From positions 434,001 through 498,000 of the forward strand of contig UAVY01000004.1 in NCBI GenBank assembly GCA_900446925.1: a DNA stretch of 64,000 nucleotides. The letters run 5' to 3'. Within the stretch, counting starts at the first letter, position 1; each line of letters starts with the position of its first letter. The DNA comes from Citrobacter koseri. Lineage in GTDB: Bacteria > Pseudomonadota > Gammaproteobacteria > Enterobacterales > Enterobacteriaceae. The position numbers and the translations under genes are program-made. Positions 1 through 12,818 of this stretch are shown piece by piece. The notes under the pieces are model-generated. The model did not search any database and was not told where the DNA came from. It saw only the letters and a list, made by a program, of their open reading frames with translations.

Positions 1-132
1 GTATACGGGTTCGCGGGCGTTCCTGACGATTTTATCCACGGCGCCAGAGCGCCAGCCTTTGTAGGCTTCCCGTAAGCTAAACAGCATCACCATCAGGACG
101 GCGATGACCACAAAGATCGTTTTCCCTTCCAC
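1..132 (-). CDS. yeiS: YeiS family small membrane protein (DUF2542), 3' part cut off by window edge
   Basis: The first 44 codons are present, read leftwards from a GTG start at 132-130. They give a hydrophobic segment (residues 5-20, IFVVIAVLMVMLFSL) followed by REAYKGWRSGAVD and AREPVY, which match my memory of E. coli YeiS, a 79-residue inner-membrane protein of unknown function. The gene starts 2 bases downstream of the sanA stop, as in E. coli, so the two are probably cotranscribed. The remainder lies outside the window. Confidence 0.8.
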   Translation of the reverse strand, partial: MEGKTIFVVIAVLMVMLFSLREAYKGWRSGAVDKIVRNAREPVY

Positions 133-134
133 GC

Positions 135-948
<814 letters not shown>

Positions 949-972
949 TTAGACATTCTTGCCATTTGCATG

Positions 973-1004
973 TTGCCCGATGGCGCTGTGCTTATCGGGC
1001 CTAC
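973..1004. repeat. REP-like palindrome between sanA and cdd
   Basis: The gap between sanA and cdd holds a short imperfect palindrome (GCCCGATGGCGCT ... CTTATCGGGCCTAC) of the REP type common between enterobacterial genes. It lies just beyond the cdd stop and may stabilise the cdd transcript 3' end. Confidence 0.6.
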
Positions 1005-1025
1005 GCACATTGCGTGTTCCAGGGC

Positions 1026-1912
1026 TTAACCCAGCAGTACGCGGTCGATATTATTGCAGCCTAATGCTTTCAGCGTGGCGGCGGTGGCGTCCCACTGGAT
1101 TAACGGCGCGTCGGCTTTCTCCGCCAGAATTGCGCGCTGAATATCTGGATAGTCATACCCGTTCAGGTTCAGCAGATTCAGTGCGCCCTGCAAAGGCGGC
1201 AGCGTAGGGGTTAAAGGCGGCGTTCTCGGCATAGCTGCCGGTGAAAATACGCCCGTCTTTGCATTCCAGCGCCACGCCGCTTGGGGAGTGGCTGTAAGGC
1301 ATATGACATTTATTGGCGGCGGTAATCGCCGCCTGAGTCAGCGTGTCACCCTCCAGCGCGAAACCGTGATCCTGCTCGTCCATCAGCAGCGTTTTGATCT
1401 CCAGGTCTTTCGGGCCGAAAGCGTCGGGCAGGTAGTCGCGTAAGGTATGCGGTACGCGCCCCGGCAGGTGGATACGCAGATCCAGGCCGCTGTTCAGTTC
1501 GTTCATAAACTGACGGCAATGACCGCAAGGGGTGTAGTTAACCGTGATGGCGGCGAGCCCTTTTTCACCGCGCAGCCAGGCATGGCCGATCGCGCTTTGC
1601 TCGGCATGAACGGTTTGCTGCATCGTCGCGCCCAGGAACTCCATATTCCCACCGAAATACCAGGTTCCACTGATGCCGCGCGCGATAGCGCCAACGTTGA
1701 AGTGGGAAAGGTCGGTGCGTGCGCAGGCGGCAGCCAGCGGCAGGAGCGCGAAAGCCAGCGCGTCTTCGTCCAGCCCCGATTCACGCTTAAGCGTCGAGAC
1801 CTGCTCCGCAGTCAGCATGGCGGGGAAAATGCTCATCTGCCAGAATCGGCGCCAGCGCTGATTGCAGATTATCCGCAAGTTGGCCAAAAGCAGTTTGAAA
1901 ACGTGGATGCAT
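1026..1912 (-). CDS. cdd: Cytidine deaminase (frameshifted)
   Basis: Deaminates cytidine and deoxycytidine to uridine and deoxyuridine in pyrimidine salvage. The zinc site is visible as HAEQSAI and PCGHCRQF; the catalytic Glu is in HAE and the zinc Cys pair in PCxxC. The second, degenerate domain carries [27 protein letters not shown]. The expected length is 294 residues. The span is 887 bp, two bases too long: an extra C in the run near 1830 hides the true N-terminus MHPRFQTAF, and an extra T near 1207 breaks [14 protein letters not shown]. Both are probable sequence errors. Confidence 0.93.
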
Positions 1913-2041
1913 GGCGTTGCCTCATAACAATGTAATGGAGTCGTAGTTTACGGAGCTGTTACAGCTTTATATGTGATCCAAATCTCATTGTGATTGCAAC
2001 TTGTGAAACTTAAATTAAAAATGCGCGACGCATCGCAAATT

Positions 2042-3186
<1,145 letters not shown>

Positions 3187-3262
3187 CTACCGATCACATC
3201 ATGAATTCTGAGCATAGTGGAAATAGACAACGGGAACGTCGGGCAACGCCTCGTTGCCCGCG

Positions 3263-4171
3263 CTAAACCTGCGCCAGAAAATGCAGAAAACGACTCAACG
3301 CAAGAGAAGGGGTCTCGTTCTTGCGCCAGAACATGCCCACGCTTCCTTTCTGTTCTATTTTCGGCAGGTTTAAGATAGCCAACTGGCCCTGGCTGGCATA
3401 GCGTTGCGCCAGGCGTAGAGAAAGAATAGAGATCATATCGCTGCTTTGCAGCAAATTGGTGCTGACGTTCATCGAGGCGGATTCGATGGTGTTTTCCGGC
3501 AGCATCACGCCGTTGTCCACCAGGGCGTTATCAATGCTGATGCGAATTGGCGTACCGGTCGGCCAGACAATCCAGCGCCAGTGGGCGAGGTCGTTCCAGG
3601 AAAGCGTGGCGTGTGAGGCCAGAGGATGATGGGGGCGGGCGACAAAGCAGACCGGTTCGGTGTAGAGTACCTGATAATTTAACGGCAGCTGGAGCGCCCG
3701 ACCGCCCACGCGGCCTACCACCACGTCCAGCGACCCGGCGAGCAGATCGTGTAAAAGCGGGGTCATGACTTTCTCTTCAATATTCAGGTGCAGCGTCGGC
3801 ATCTCATTGAGCAGGCAGAGGATCGCCTGCGACACGCAGTCTGTCGCGACCGGTGAACAGCCGATTTTCAGGCTTCCCACCAGCCCACCTTGCTTAAAGC
3901 GCGCGATCTCATACTGCGAACGTTCCATATCGTTGATGAGCCGCTGCGCATGCTGGAGCAACAGCTTGCCCCCTTCTGAAGGGCGCAACCCCTTGCTGTG
4001 GCGTTCAAAAAGCGTGATTCCGATCTCATCTTCAAGCTGTGACAGCCACTTCGACAGCGCGGGCTGGGTGATGTTCATCATTCGCGCAACGTGGGTCAGA
4101 TTCCCTTGTTCCCCCAGCGCGACCAGCATTTGCAGGTGGTGCAGCTTCAATTTTTGCGCCCAATTCGCCAT
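3263..4171 (-). CDS. mhbR: LysR-type regulator of the gentisate operon
   Basis: 302 residues starting MANWAQKLKLHHLQMLVALG. The N-terminal winged HTH lies at about residues 10-65 (LTHVARMMNITQPALSKWLSQLE), followed by a LysR effector-binding domain. The frame stays open far upstream, but that extension reads across the divergent transporter start and has no family match, so 4171 is the start. It is transcribed away from the mhbTDHIM operon, the usual LysR arrangement. By analogy with Klebsiella MhbR it should activate the operon with an aromatic acid co-inducer, which is inference from position. Confidence 0.85.
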   Translation of the reverse strand: MANWAQKLKLHHLQMLVALGEQGNLTHVARMMNITQPALSKWLSQLEDEIGITLFERHSKGLRPSEGGKLLLQHAQRLINDMERSQYEIARFKQGGLVGSLKIGCSPVATDCVSQAILCLLNEMPTLHLNIEEKVMTPLLHDLLAGSLDVVVGRVGGRALQLPLNYQVLYTEPVCFVARPHHPLASHATLSWNDLAHWRWIVWPTGTPIRISIDNALVDNGVMLPENTIESASMNVSTNLLQSSDMISILSLRLAQRYASQGQLAILNLPKIEQKGSVGMFWRKNETPSLALSRFLHFLAQV

Positions 4172-4176
4172 TTGAT

Positions 4177-4192
4177 ATAACCCCCAGGTTAT
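4177..4192. promoter_or_regulatory. Inverted repeat in mhbR-mhbT divergent promoter
   Basis: A perfect 6-bp palindrome with a 4-base spacer, ATAACC-N4-GGTTAT, lies 5 bases upstream of the mhbR start codon in the 126-bp divergent intergenic region. LysR regulators bind such interrupted dyads, so this may be an MhbR autoregulatory or activation site. Confidence 0.45.
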
Positions 4193-4297
4193 GCCTCTGC
4201 CCGAAATGCCATTGTACATTTCATCGCCATGATTACAAACTTGCAACATACAAAAAACAAAAATGACATCTACCTTACCTGCACCGAGGCATTCACT

Positions 4298-5659
4298 ATG
4301 ACTCAACGAACGTGATCTACAAGCACTGATTGACGCCGCCCCCGTCGGCAAAATGCAGTGGCGCGTTATCATCTGCTGCTTTCTGGTGGTAATGCTCGAC
4401 GGTTTTGATACGGCCGCAATTGGCTTTATTGCGCCGGATATCCGTACGCACTGGCAATTGAGCGCCAGCGATCTGGCCCCGCTGTTCGGCGCGGGTCTGC
4501 TGGGGCTGACGGCTGGGGCGCTATTGTGCGGCCCGCTGTCAGACCGTTTTGGCCGTAAACGGGTGATTGAACTGTGCGTGGCGCTGTTTGGCGCTTTGAG
4601 CCTGCTTTCCGCCTTCTCGCCGGATTTGCAAACGCTGGTGGTACTGCGCTTTTTAACCGGGCTAGGGCTGGGCGGCGCGATGCCGAATACCATCACGATG
4701 ACGTCGGAATACCTTCCCGCCCGCCGTCGCGGCGCGCTGGTAACGCTGATGTTCTGCGGGTTTACCCTCGGTTCGGCGATGGGTGGCATCGTCAGCGGCG
4801 CAACTGGTGCCGCTGATTGGCTGGCACGGCATTCTGGTGCTCGGCGGCGTATTACCCTTAATGCTGTTCTTCGCCTTGCTGTTTGTTCTGCCCGAGTCGC
4901 CACGCTGGCAGGTGCGTCGTCAGCGCCCGCAGGCGGCGATTGCCAGAACGGTTAGCGCCATCACCGGCGAACGCTACGACAATACGCATTTCTATCTTCA
5001 TGAAGCCGCCGCTATTTCAAAAGGCAGTATCCGCCAGCTTTTTGTCGGGCGTCAGCTTCCCATTACCCTGATGTTATGGGTCGTGTTCTTCATGAGCCTG
5101 CTCATTATCTACCTGCTCTCCAGCTGGATGCCGACGCTCCTGAATCACCGGGGAATCGATTTGCAGCATGCCTCCTGGGTCACTGCCGCATTCCAGGTCG
5201 GCGGTACGCTCGGCGCGCTGTTACTCGGCGTACTGATGGACAAACACAATCCGTTCCGGGTGCTGGCCGTGAGCTACGCTCTGGGCGCGGTCTGCATCGT
5301 GATGATTGGCCTGAGCGAAAACGGACTGTGGCTGATGGCGCTGGCGATTTTTGGTACGGGCATTGGCATCAGCGGATCGCAGGTGGGGTTGAATGCCTTA
5401 ACTGCGACGCTGTACCCGACTCAAAGCCGTGCAACCGGCGTGAGCTGGTCCAATGCCGTCGGGCGCTGCGGCGCCATTGTCGGTTCGCTCTCCGGTGGCA
5501 TGATGATGGCGATGAATTTCTCTTTCGATACGCTGTTTTTTCGTCATCGCGATTCCGGCTGCCATTAGCGCGGTGATGCTCGCCATGTTGACGGCGGTTG
5601 TCCGCCACTCTGCCTCTGAACCTGACGTGCTGCCCCGGGCAGGCGTCGTGAACGAATAA
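4298..5659 (+). CDS. mhbT: MFS aromatic acid:H+ symporter for 3-hydroxybenzoate/gentisate (frameshifted)
   Basis: About 450 residues, 12 membrane segments, of the AAHS branch of the major facilitator superfamily (PcaK/BenK/MhbT). The motif [10 protein letters not shown] lies in segment 1 and the loop 2-3 signature [11 protein letters not shown] is intact. The start at 4298 (MTQ) requires removing one base near 4310; further extra bases sit near 4803 (G) and 5536 (T run). Corrected, the protein runs to GVVNE. It is first in the operon, 11 bases before mhbD. The substrate is inferred from the operon. Confidence 0.85.
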
Positions 5660-5670
5660 GGAGAACCTCC

Positions 5671-6710
5671 ATGTCTGAAGTGAATCAGGATGTTAAACAC
5701 AACCGTCAGCAGTTTTATCAGCACATTTCCGGGCAAAACCTGACGCCGCTCTGGGAGTCGCTGCACCACCTGGTGCCGCAAACGCCGAACGCCAATTGCG
5801 CGCCTGCGTACTGGAACTATCAGGAGATCCGCCCGCTGTTGCTGGAAAGCGGCAACCTGATAGGCGCGAAAGAGGCTGTCCGCCGGGTGCTGGTGCTGGA
5901 AAACCCGGCGCTGCGCGGACAGTCGTCAATTACCGCGACGCTGTACGCAGGGCTGCAATTGATTTTACCGGGCGAGGTGGCGCCGAGTCATCGCCACAAC
6001 CAGTCGGCGCTGCGTTTTATTGTGGAAGGGCAAGGCGCGTTCACCGCCGTTGACGGCGAGCGGACGCAGATGCACCCGGGCGACTTTATTCTGACGCCGC
6101 AGTGGCGCTGGCACGATCACCGGCAACCCTGGCGACGAGCCGGTTGTATGGCTGGACGGTCTGGATCTGCCGCTGGTGAATACGCTGGGCTGCGGGTTTG
6201 CGGAAGATTACCCGGAAGAACAGCAGCCGGTGACGCGCAAAGAAGGTGATTACCTGCCGCGCTACGCCGCCAACATGCTGCCGCTACGCCACCAGGTCGG
6301 CAATTCCTCGCCGATTTTCAACTACCGCTATGACCGTAGCCGTGAAGCGCTGCATGGCCTGACCCGGATGGGGGAACCTGACGAGTGGGATGGCTACAAG
6401 ATGCGCTACGTCAACCCGGTCACCGGGGGCTATCCGATGCCTTCGATGGGCGCGTTTTTTGCAACTGTTGCCGAAAGGGTTTGCGTCGCGCGTGGCGCGC
6501 ACGACCGACAGCACCATTTATCACGTTGTGGAAGGTTCCGGGCAGGTCACCATTGGCAATGAGACGTTTCACTTCACGGCGAAAGATATCTTTGTGGTGC
6601 CGACATGGCACGGGGTGTCGTTCCAGACCACGGAAGATACCGTTTTATTCAGTTTTTCGGACAAACCGGTTCAGGAAGCCCTCGGCTTGTTCCGCGAAGC
6701 GCGTTATTAA
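5671..6710 (+). CDS. mhbD: Gentisate 1,2-dioxygenase (frameshifted)
   Basis: Ring-cleaving Fe(II) dioxygenase converting gentisate to maleylpyruvate. It is a bicupin: the first cupin holds [16 protein letters not shown], where HxH supplies iron ligands, and the second holds [17 protein letters not shown] and [10 protein letters not shown]. The corrected length is 345 residues, normal for the family. Frame breaks are an extra C near 6121 and an extra T near 6460. Preceded by a strong AGGAG ribosome site. Confidence 0.9.
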
Positions 6711-6725
6711 ATTGGGAGAGAAAAG

Positions 6726-7431
6726 ATGAGCAAATATGTATTCGAACCTCAGGCGCCAGTCGCGGTGCCGGTTGTTGGCAGCAATGAGCAATTCCCGGTT
6801 CGCCGCGTCTACTGCGTTGGCCGTAACTACGCCGCCCATGCCCGTGAGATGGGGTTCGATCCCGATCGTGAGCCGCCGTTCTTCTTCTGCAAACCGGCCG
6901 ATGCGGTCGTACCGGTTGCAGCTGGCGAAACGCTGGCGCTGGCCTATCCGTCGCAGACCGATAACTATCACTATGAAATTGAACTGGTGGTGGCGATAGG
7001 CAAACAGGGCAGCGATATTCCGCTTGAGCAGGCGCATGAGTATGTCTGGGGCTATGCCACCGGGCTGGATATGACCCGCCGCGACCGCCAGATGGAAATG
7101 CGTCAGATGGGGCGCCCGTGGGAAATTGGCAAAGCGTTTGATTTGTCCGCGCCGATTGCGCCGCTGCATAAAGCAACCGATGTGGCAGACGTCAACAACG
7201 CGCCGATTTGGTTACAGGTAAACGGGGAAGATCATCAGCGCAGCGATATTCGCCATCTGATCTGGTCCGTCAATGAAACCATCAGCTACCTGTCCGGCTT
7301 TTTTTGAACTGCAACCGGGCGACCTGATTTTCACCGGTACGCCGGAAGGGGGTTGGGGCCAGTGGTGAAAGGGGGATGTGATTACCGGCAATGTGGAAGG
7401 GTTAACGCCGATCGCCGTGAAGATTGTCTGA
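6726..7431 (+). CDS. mhbH: Fumarylpyruvate hydrolase, FAH family (frameshifted)
   Basis: Hydrolyses fumarylpyruvate to fumarate and pyruvate, the last step of the pathway. The FAA-hydrolase fold is recognisable from [13 protein letters not shown], the metal-binding EIELVVAIG, the [14 protein letters not shown] segment and [13 protein letters not shown]. The corrected length is 233 residues. Four extra bases fall in T and G runs between 7300 and 7375, so the uncorrected frame stops at LSGFF. It lies 15 bases after mhbD. Confidence 0.9.
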
Positions 7432-7439
7432 GGTGAATG

Positions 7440-8087
7440 ATGAAGCTGTACAGTTTTTTTAATAGCTCGGCGTCTTATCGCGTGCGTATCGCGCTGGCAT
7501 TAAAAGGCATCGATTATGAGACGGTGGGCGTCAACATTCGTATCGGCCAGCAGAATGCGCTGAGCTACCGACGGATGAACCCGATCGGGCTGGTGCCGAC
7601 GCTGGTGACTGATGACGGTGAATCTCTCGGACAATCGCTGGCAATCATCGACTGGCTGGATCGCCACTTCCCGCAGACGCCGTTGCTACCGCAGGTCGAT
7701 CCGGCGCGCAGCCAGGCGCTGGAAATTGTCTATGCCATTGCCTGTGATATTCACCCGGTGAACAACCTGCGCGTACTGCGCTACCTGACTGACGAGCTGA
7801 AGATCGGCGAAGAAGACAAGAAACGCTGGTACGCCCCACTGGGTGCAACAAGGGCTTAGCGCGGGTGGAACAGCTGTTGCGCCAGGGGCAGTCCGGGCAG
7901 TTTTGCGTGGGGGATGCGCCCACGCTGGCGGATTGCTGCCTGATTCCACAATGGGGCCAATGCGCTGCGAATGGGATGCGACCTGAGCGGTTATCCGCGC
8001 TGCAAGGCGGTTTATGACGCCTGCACCCGGCTTCCGGCCTTTATCGCCGCCGCCCCCGAAAATCAACAAGACAAAATTTCAGCCTGA
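7440..8087 (+). CDS. mhbI: Maleylpyruvate isomerase, zeta-class GST (frameshifted)
   Basis: Isomerises maleylpyruvate to fumarylpyruvate, using glutathione in related enzymes. The N-terminal thioredoxin-fold GST domain starts MKLYSFFNSSASYRVRIAL, carrying the SSxSxRVRI signature of the zeta class, with GLVPTL and the GSH-site Gln-Ser (LGQSLAIIDWL). The corrected length is 214 residues. Extra bases near 7835, 7845 and 7954. The ATG at 7440 gives the family start; an ATG 3 bases earlier is also possible. Confidence 0.88.
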
Positions 8088-8101
8088 TAAGGAGAACGAC
8101 A

Positions 8102-9296
8102 ATGGCTAAAGTGACAAGCGCAATTATCGTGGGTGGCGGTATTGGCGGCGCAGCGACCGCGCTGTCGCTGGCGCGCCAGGGCATTAAAGTGATGCTGCTG
8201 GAAAAGGCTCATGAAATTGGTGAGATTGGGGCGGGGATTCAGCTCGGGCCGAATGCGTTTTCCGCGCTGGACAGCCTCGGCGTTGGCGAAGTGGCTCGCC
8301 AGCGCGCGGTCTTTACCGATCATATTACGATGATGGACGCCGTGAATGCCGAAGAGGTCGTGCGCATTGAAACCGGCCAGGCCTTTCGCGACCATTTTGG
8401 CGGCCCGTATGCCGTGATTCACCGGGTGGATATTCATGCCACCGTCTGGGAAGCGGCGCTGACCCATCCGGGTGTGGAGTACCGGACTTCGACGAATATT
8501 GTCGATATCCGCCAGACGCCGGACGATGTAACGGTGTTTGACGAGCAGGGGAATAGCTGGACGGCAGATATTCTGCTGGGCTGCGATGGCGTGAAATCGG
8601 TCGTGCGCCAGAGTCTACTTGGCGATACGCCGCGCGTGACCGGGCATGTGGTGTACCGGGCCGTGGGTGGAGTGCGACGACATGCCGGAAGATTTGCGCA
8701 TCAACGCGCCGGTACTGTGGGCCGGGCCCGCACTGCCATCTGGTGCATTATCCGTTGCGCGGCGGGAAACAGTACAATCTGGTGGTGACGTTCCATAGCC
8801 GTCAGCAGGAGGAGTGGGGCGTGAAAGACGGAAGCAAAGAAGAGGTGCTCTCTTATTTTGCCGGGATTCACCCGCGTCCGCGTCAAATGCTCGACAAACC
8901 CACCTCCTGGCGCCGTTGGGCAACCGCTGACCGGGAACCGGTAGAGAAATGGGGAACCGACCGCATCACGCTGGTGGGCGACGCCGCGCACCCGGTTGCG
9001 CAATATATGGCGCAGGGCGCCTGCATGGCGCTGGAAGACGCCGTTACGCTGGGTAAAGCGCTGGAGCGTTGTCATGGCGATGCGCAGCAGGCCTTTGCGT
9101 TGTATGAGTCGGTGCGTATTCCCCGCACGGCGCGAATTGTCTGGTCAACCCGCGAGATGGGGCGCGTCTACCATGCCGCTGGCGTGGAGCGACAGGTGCG
9201 TAATCTGCTGTGGAAAGGCAATCCCAGCAGGAGTTTTATCGCGGCATTGAGTGGCTGTATGGCTGGAAGGAAGATAACTGCCTTGAGCCGCGCTGA
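8102..9296 (+). CDS. mhbM: 3-hydroxybenzoate 6-hydroxylase, FAD monooxygenase (frameshifted)
   Basis: NAD(P)H-dependent flavoprotein hydroxylase making gentisate from 3-hydroxybenzoate. The FAD-binding GxGxxG appears as VGGGIGGAATALSLA (about residues 10-25), the DG motif as LGCDGVKSVVR, and the second FAD motif as LVGDAAHPVAQYMAQG. The corrected length is about 397 residues. Breaks: an extra G near 8665, an extra C near 8730, and a probable missing A near 9221. Last gene of the operon; a terminator hairpin follows. Confidence 0.88.
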
Positions 9297-9316
9297 GAGA
9301 CTTTAAACCGCACCAC

Positions 9317-9346
9317 AGAGGCGCTACCATAGCGCCTCTTTTTTTG
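9317..9346 (+). terminator. Rho-independent terminator after mhbM
   Basis: A 9-bp perfect stem (AGAGGCGCT / AGCGCCTCT) with a 5-base loop is followed by a T run. It closes the gentisate operon just before dusC. Confidence 0.85.
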
Positions 9347-9362
9347 CAGGTAACGAAATGCT

Positions 9363-10302
9363 ATGCGTGTTTTACTGGCGCCGATGGAAGGCGTGCTCGA
9401 CTCTCTGGTGCGCGAGCTACTGACCGAGGTTAATGATTACGATCTGTGCATCACGGAGTTTTTGCGCGTGGTGGATCAGCTCCTGCCGGTAAAAGTGTTT
9501 CATCGCATCTGCCCGGAACTGCACAATGCCAGCCGCACGGCGTCCGGCACAGTCGTGCGTATTCAACTGCTGGGGCAATACCCGCAGTGGCTGGCGGAAA
9601 ACGCCGCCCGCGCGGTAGAGCTGGGCTCATACGGCGTGGATTTAAACTGCGGCTGTCCATCGAAAATGGTGAACGGCAGCGGAGGTGGGGCGACGTTGCT
9701 CAAAGATCCTGAGCTTATCTATCAGGGGGCAAAAGCGATGCGCGAAGCCGTGCCTGCGCATTTACCGGTCACGGTGAAGGTGCGTCTGGGCTGGGACAGC
9801 GGCGAAAGAAAATTTGAAATTGCTGATGCCGTCCAGCAGGCAGGAGCGACAGAGCTTGTCGTGCATGGGCGCACCAAAGAGCAGGGTTATAAAGCCGAAC
9901 ATATTGACTGGCAGGCGATTGGCGAGATCCGCCAGCGACTCACTATTCCGGTTATCGCCAATGGTGAAATCTGGGACTGGCAGAGCGCGCAAGAGTGTAT
10001 GGCGGTCAGCGGCTGCGACGCGGTGATGATGGGACGTGGAGCGTTAAACATCCCGAATCTCAGCCGCGTGGTGAAATATAACGAACCGCGTATGCCCTGG
10101 CCGGAAGTGGTTTTACTGCTGCAAAAATACACCCGGCTGGAAAAGCAGGGGGGATACCGGGCTGTATCATGTCGCGCGTATTAAGCAGTGGCTGGGGTAT
10201 TTGCGTAAGGAATATACGGAAGCCACCGCGCTATTTCAGGAAATCCGAGCGCTTAATAATTCCCCCGATATTGCTCGCGCCATTCAGTCCATTGATATTT
10301 AA
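9363..10302 (+). CDS. dusC: tRNA-dihydrouridine(16) synthase DusC (one frameshift)
   Basis: FMN enzyme reducing U16 of tRNA to dihydrouridine. The start [20 protein letters not shown] is typical of DusC. The catalytic Cys lies in [18 protein letters not shown] (about residues 95-110), and phosphate-binding elements appear as VKVRLGWD and [10 protein letters not shown]. The corrected length is 312 residues. One extra G in the run at 10148-10153 hides the C-terminal 40 residues, which continue [16 protein letters not shown]. Confidence 0.92.
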
Positions 10303-10311
10303 ATCGCCTTA

Positions 10312-10402
10312 TCAGGCCGCGTGCCTGATGGCGTTTCGCTTATCCGGCCTACAGACTACAGACTGTGTAGGCCGGATAAGACGGTACGTCGCCATCCGGC
10401 AG
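10312..10402. repeat. BIME: paired inverted REP elements after dusC
   Basis: Two REP units face each other (CTGATGGCGTTTCGCTTATC and GTAGGCCGGATAAGAC ... GCCATCCGGC). The rest of the gap to mdtQ (to 10597) is AT-rich and shows no gene. Confidence 0.85.
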
Positions 10403-10597
10403 CGGTCAGCGGTTCGACAGGGAACTACGCAAAGGGTAAATATCATTCCATGAAATACTTTAATTATAATTATTTGTTTCAATTATAATTTTCTAATTAT
10501 ATTTTTCCTTTTCCAAAGATGTATTGCCACGCGTAACTAAAAAACAGGACACAACACCACGTAATCTCTGCGCACCTTTTCTTACCAGAACGTCTCC

Positions 10598-12036
10598 ATG
10601 AACCGCGATTCTCTCCTGGCCACAACGGTGTGCCTGTCTCTTTTTACGCTGCTGGCGGGTTGCGCGCCGATGCACGATACCCGTCAGTCGCTGACGCGAC
10701 AAACGCCTGCTTCACCAGTTGATTCACCATTACCGACGGCAATAAAAAACGGTTGGCCGGACAGTCAGTGGTGGAAGGCGTACCACGATCCCCAGCTTGA
10801 TGCCTTAATTGATAACGCATTACAGCATTCTCCTGATATGCAGGTGGCTGAACAGCGTATACAGCTCGCCGAGGCGCAGGCGAAGGCGGTTGAAGCGCAG
10901 GATGGCCCCCGGCTGGATTTCTCTGCGGATGTTGAGCGCCAAAAAATGTTCTGCGGAAGGGCTGATGGGGCCGTTTGCCATCACCGATCCGGCGGCGGGA
11001 ACCACCGGGCCGTGGTACACCAACGGGACGTTCGGCTTAACCGCCGGTTGGGATCTGGATCTCTGGGGCAAGAACCGGGCTGAAGTCAGCGCGAGAATCG
11101 GCGTAGTGAAAGCGCGTGAAGCGGAACAGGCGCAAACCCGGCAACTGCTGGCAAGCGGTGTCGCGCGTTTATACTGGGAATGGCAGACGCAGGCGGCGCT
11201 TAAAGCGGTGCTGACGCAAATCGAACATGAACAGCAAAACGTCATTACGGTTGATCGCCAGCTGTATCAAAACGGTATTACCTCCTCGGTCGAAGGGGTG
11301 GAAACCGATATTGATGCCGGTAAAACGCAGCAGCAGCTAAATGATGTGGCCGGTAAAATGAAGATTATTGAGGCGCGTCTGAGTGCGCTGACCAATGCGC
11401 AATCGGCCTCGCTGACCCTGCATACGGTTGCTCTGCCAGTGACTGAAAGCCAGTTGCCCGCTCAGTTGAGCTATGAACTTCTGGCTCGCCGACCCGATTT
11501 ACAGGCGGCGCACTGGTACATTGAGTCCTCTTTAGGCAGCGTTGACGCCGCAAAAGCGGCGTTTTATCCCGATATCAACCTGATGGCGTTTTTGCAACAG
11601 GACGCCCTGCACCTGAGCGATCTGTTTCGCCATTCCGCACAGCAGATGGGCGTCACCGCCGGGCTGACGCTGCCGATCTTTGACAGCGGCAGGCTGAACG
11701 CCAGTCTTGATATCGCGAAAGCGCAAAGTAATCTCTCTGTCGGCGAATTACAACAAAGCGGTGGTGGATGCGGTGAATGATGTGGCGCGCGCCGCCAGTC
11801 AGGTTGAAACGATGGCTGAAAAAAATCAGCACCAACGGCAGATTGAGCATGACGCACAGCGGGTGGTTGGTCTGGCACAGGCGCGGTTTAATGCCGGAAT
11901 TATTGCGGGCTCCCGCGTCAGCCAGGCGAAGATCCCGGCGCTGCGGGAACATTGCAACGGCCTGATTTTGCAAGGGCAATGGCTGGATGCGTCCATCCAG
12001 CTCACCAGCGCGCTGGGCGGCGGTTATCATCTTTGA
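10598..12036 (+). CDS. mdtQ: MdtQ, RND-type outer membrane efflux lipoprotein (frameshifted)
   Basis: TolC-like outer membrane factor of the NodT/CusC group. A lipoprotein signal ends at the lipobox LLAGC-AP (Cys about residue 22). The paired OEP repeats include YELLARRPDLQAAHWYIESS and QARFNAGIIAGSRVSQAK. The corrected length is 478 residues, matching the family. Two extra bases occur, near 10951 (T) and 11744 (G). In E. coli K-12 this gene is interrupted; here, after those corrections, it appears complete. Confidence 0.85.
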
Positions 12037-12044
12037 GCGTTGTG

Positions 12045-12068
12045 CCGGATGGCGCTTTAATGCCGGCC
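12045..12068. repeat. Partial REP element between mdtQ and yohD
   Basis: CCGGATGGCGCTTTAATGCC resembles half of a REP unit and sits between two convergent genes. Confidence 0.5.
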
Positions 12069-12084
12069 AAATAAGCCTGAAGCG

Positions 12085-12654
12085 CTACGGCGCATCAGGC
12101 TTATTGCGTCGTTTTAACCACCAGCGAGCGCCAAAAACCAGCCCAACCACCAGCGCCAGCCAAATCACATGCTTTATATGCTGGTCGAAACTGTGCAGCC
12201 ACGGCGCGATCACCTCGCCGCCAATATAGCCCAGGGTGGTAAACAGCAAAGCCCAGATCATCGCCCCCAGAATATTCAGCGGCAGAAAGATTTTAGGCGG
12301 CAGATGGCTGGCGCCAATCAATAGCGGCCCAATAATGCGAAAGCCGTACATAAATCGGAACCGATCACAAACAGGTACGGGGCGGCGCTGAATCATTTTC
12401 TGCGCCAGATGAATTTTGGCGCGGTGTCGGGAAAAGCGCCGCAAAATTTTGCCGCCATAGCGACGACCCAACAAATAGAGCACCTGATCGCCAATCATGC
12501 CGCCGAGTGCGACAGAGAGCACCACCAGAGGGAATTTAAGCAATCCCTGATGGGCTGCCACGCCGCCTAACAGGGTGATGGTCTCGCCTTCCGCCATACT
12601 GCCAATAATCAGCGCGGCGTAACCGTAATGCGTGATAAGACTGTTGATATCCAT
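12085..12654 (-). CDS. yohD: YohD, DedA family inner membrane protein
   Basis: About 189 residues of the DedA/SNARE-associated family. The family's conserved GDQVLYLLGRRYGG and the FMYGFRIIGPLLIGAS motif (FxRxxP-like region) are visible, with several membrane segments. The start at 12654 (MDINSLITHYGYAALIIGS) follows E. coli; a longer frame begins 33 bases upstream. Residues near 12360-12392 read PVPVCDRFR instead of the expected PYLFVIGSR, explained by a compensating extra C and missing C. Confidence 0.88.
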   Translation of the reverse strand: MDINSLITHYGYAALIIGSMAEGETITLLGGVAAHQGLLKFPLVVLSVALGGMIGDQVLYLLGRRYGGKILRRFSRHRAKIHLAQKMIQRRPVPVCDRFRFMYGFRIIGPLLIGASHLPPKIFLPLNILGAMIWALLFTTLGYIGGEVIAPWLHSFDQHIKHVIWLALVVGLVFGARWWLKRRNKPDAP

Positions 12655-12818
12655 ACGTGAAAACGACCTCCCGCCTTTAGCATACACCCTATCAATGTTT
12701 TATGGCCGGAAAAGGCGCGACGTTAGCGCATCGGTTTTTATGCGCTGTACATAAAATAATCGAAAGCTGAATTATACTTGAAGTGTTGAGATCCAGAGCT
12801 GACAAGCAGGGGGGCGGT

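Noticed and set aside
3263..4903. A 546-codon open frame containing the LysR regulator
   Set aside because: The extra 244 residues upstream are antisense to mhbT and have no domain; the LysR family start is at 4171.
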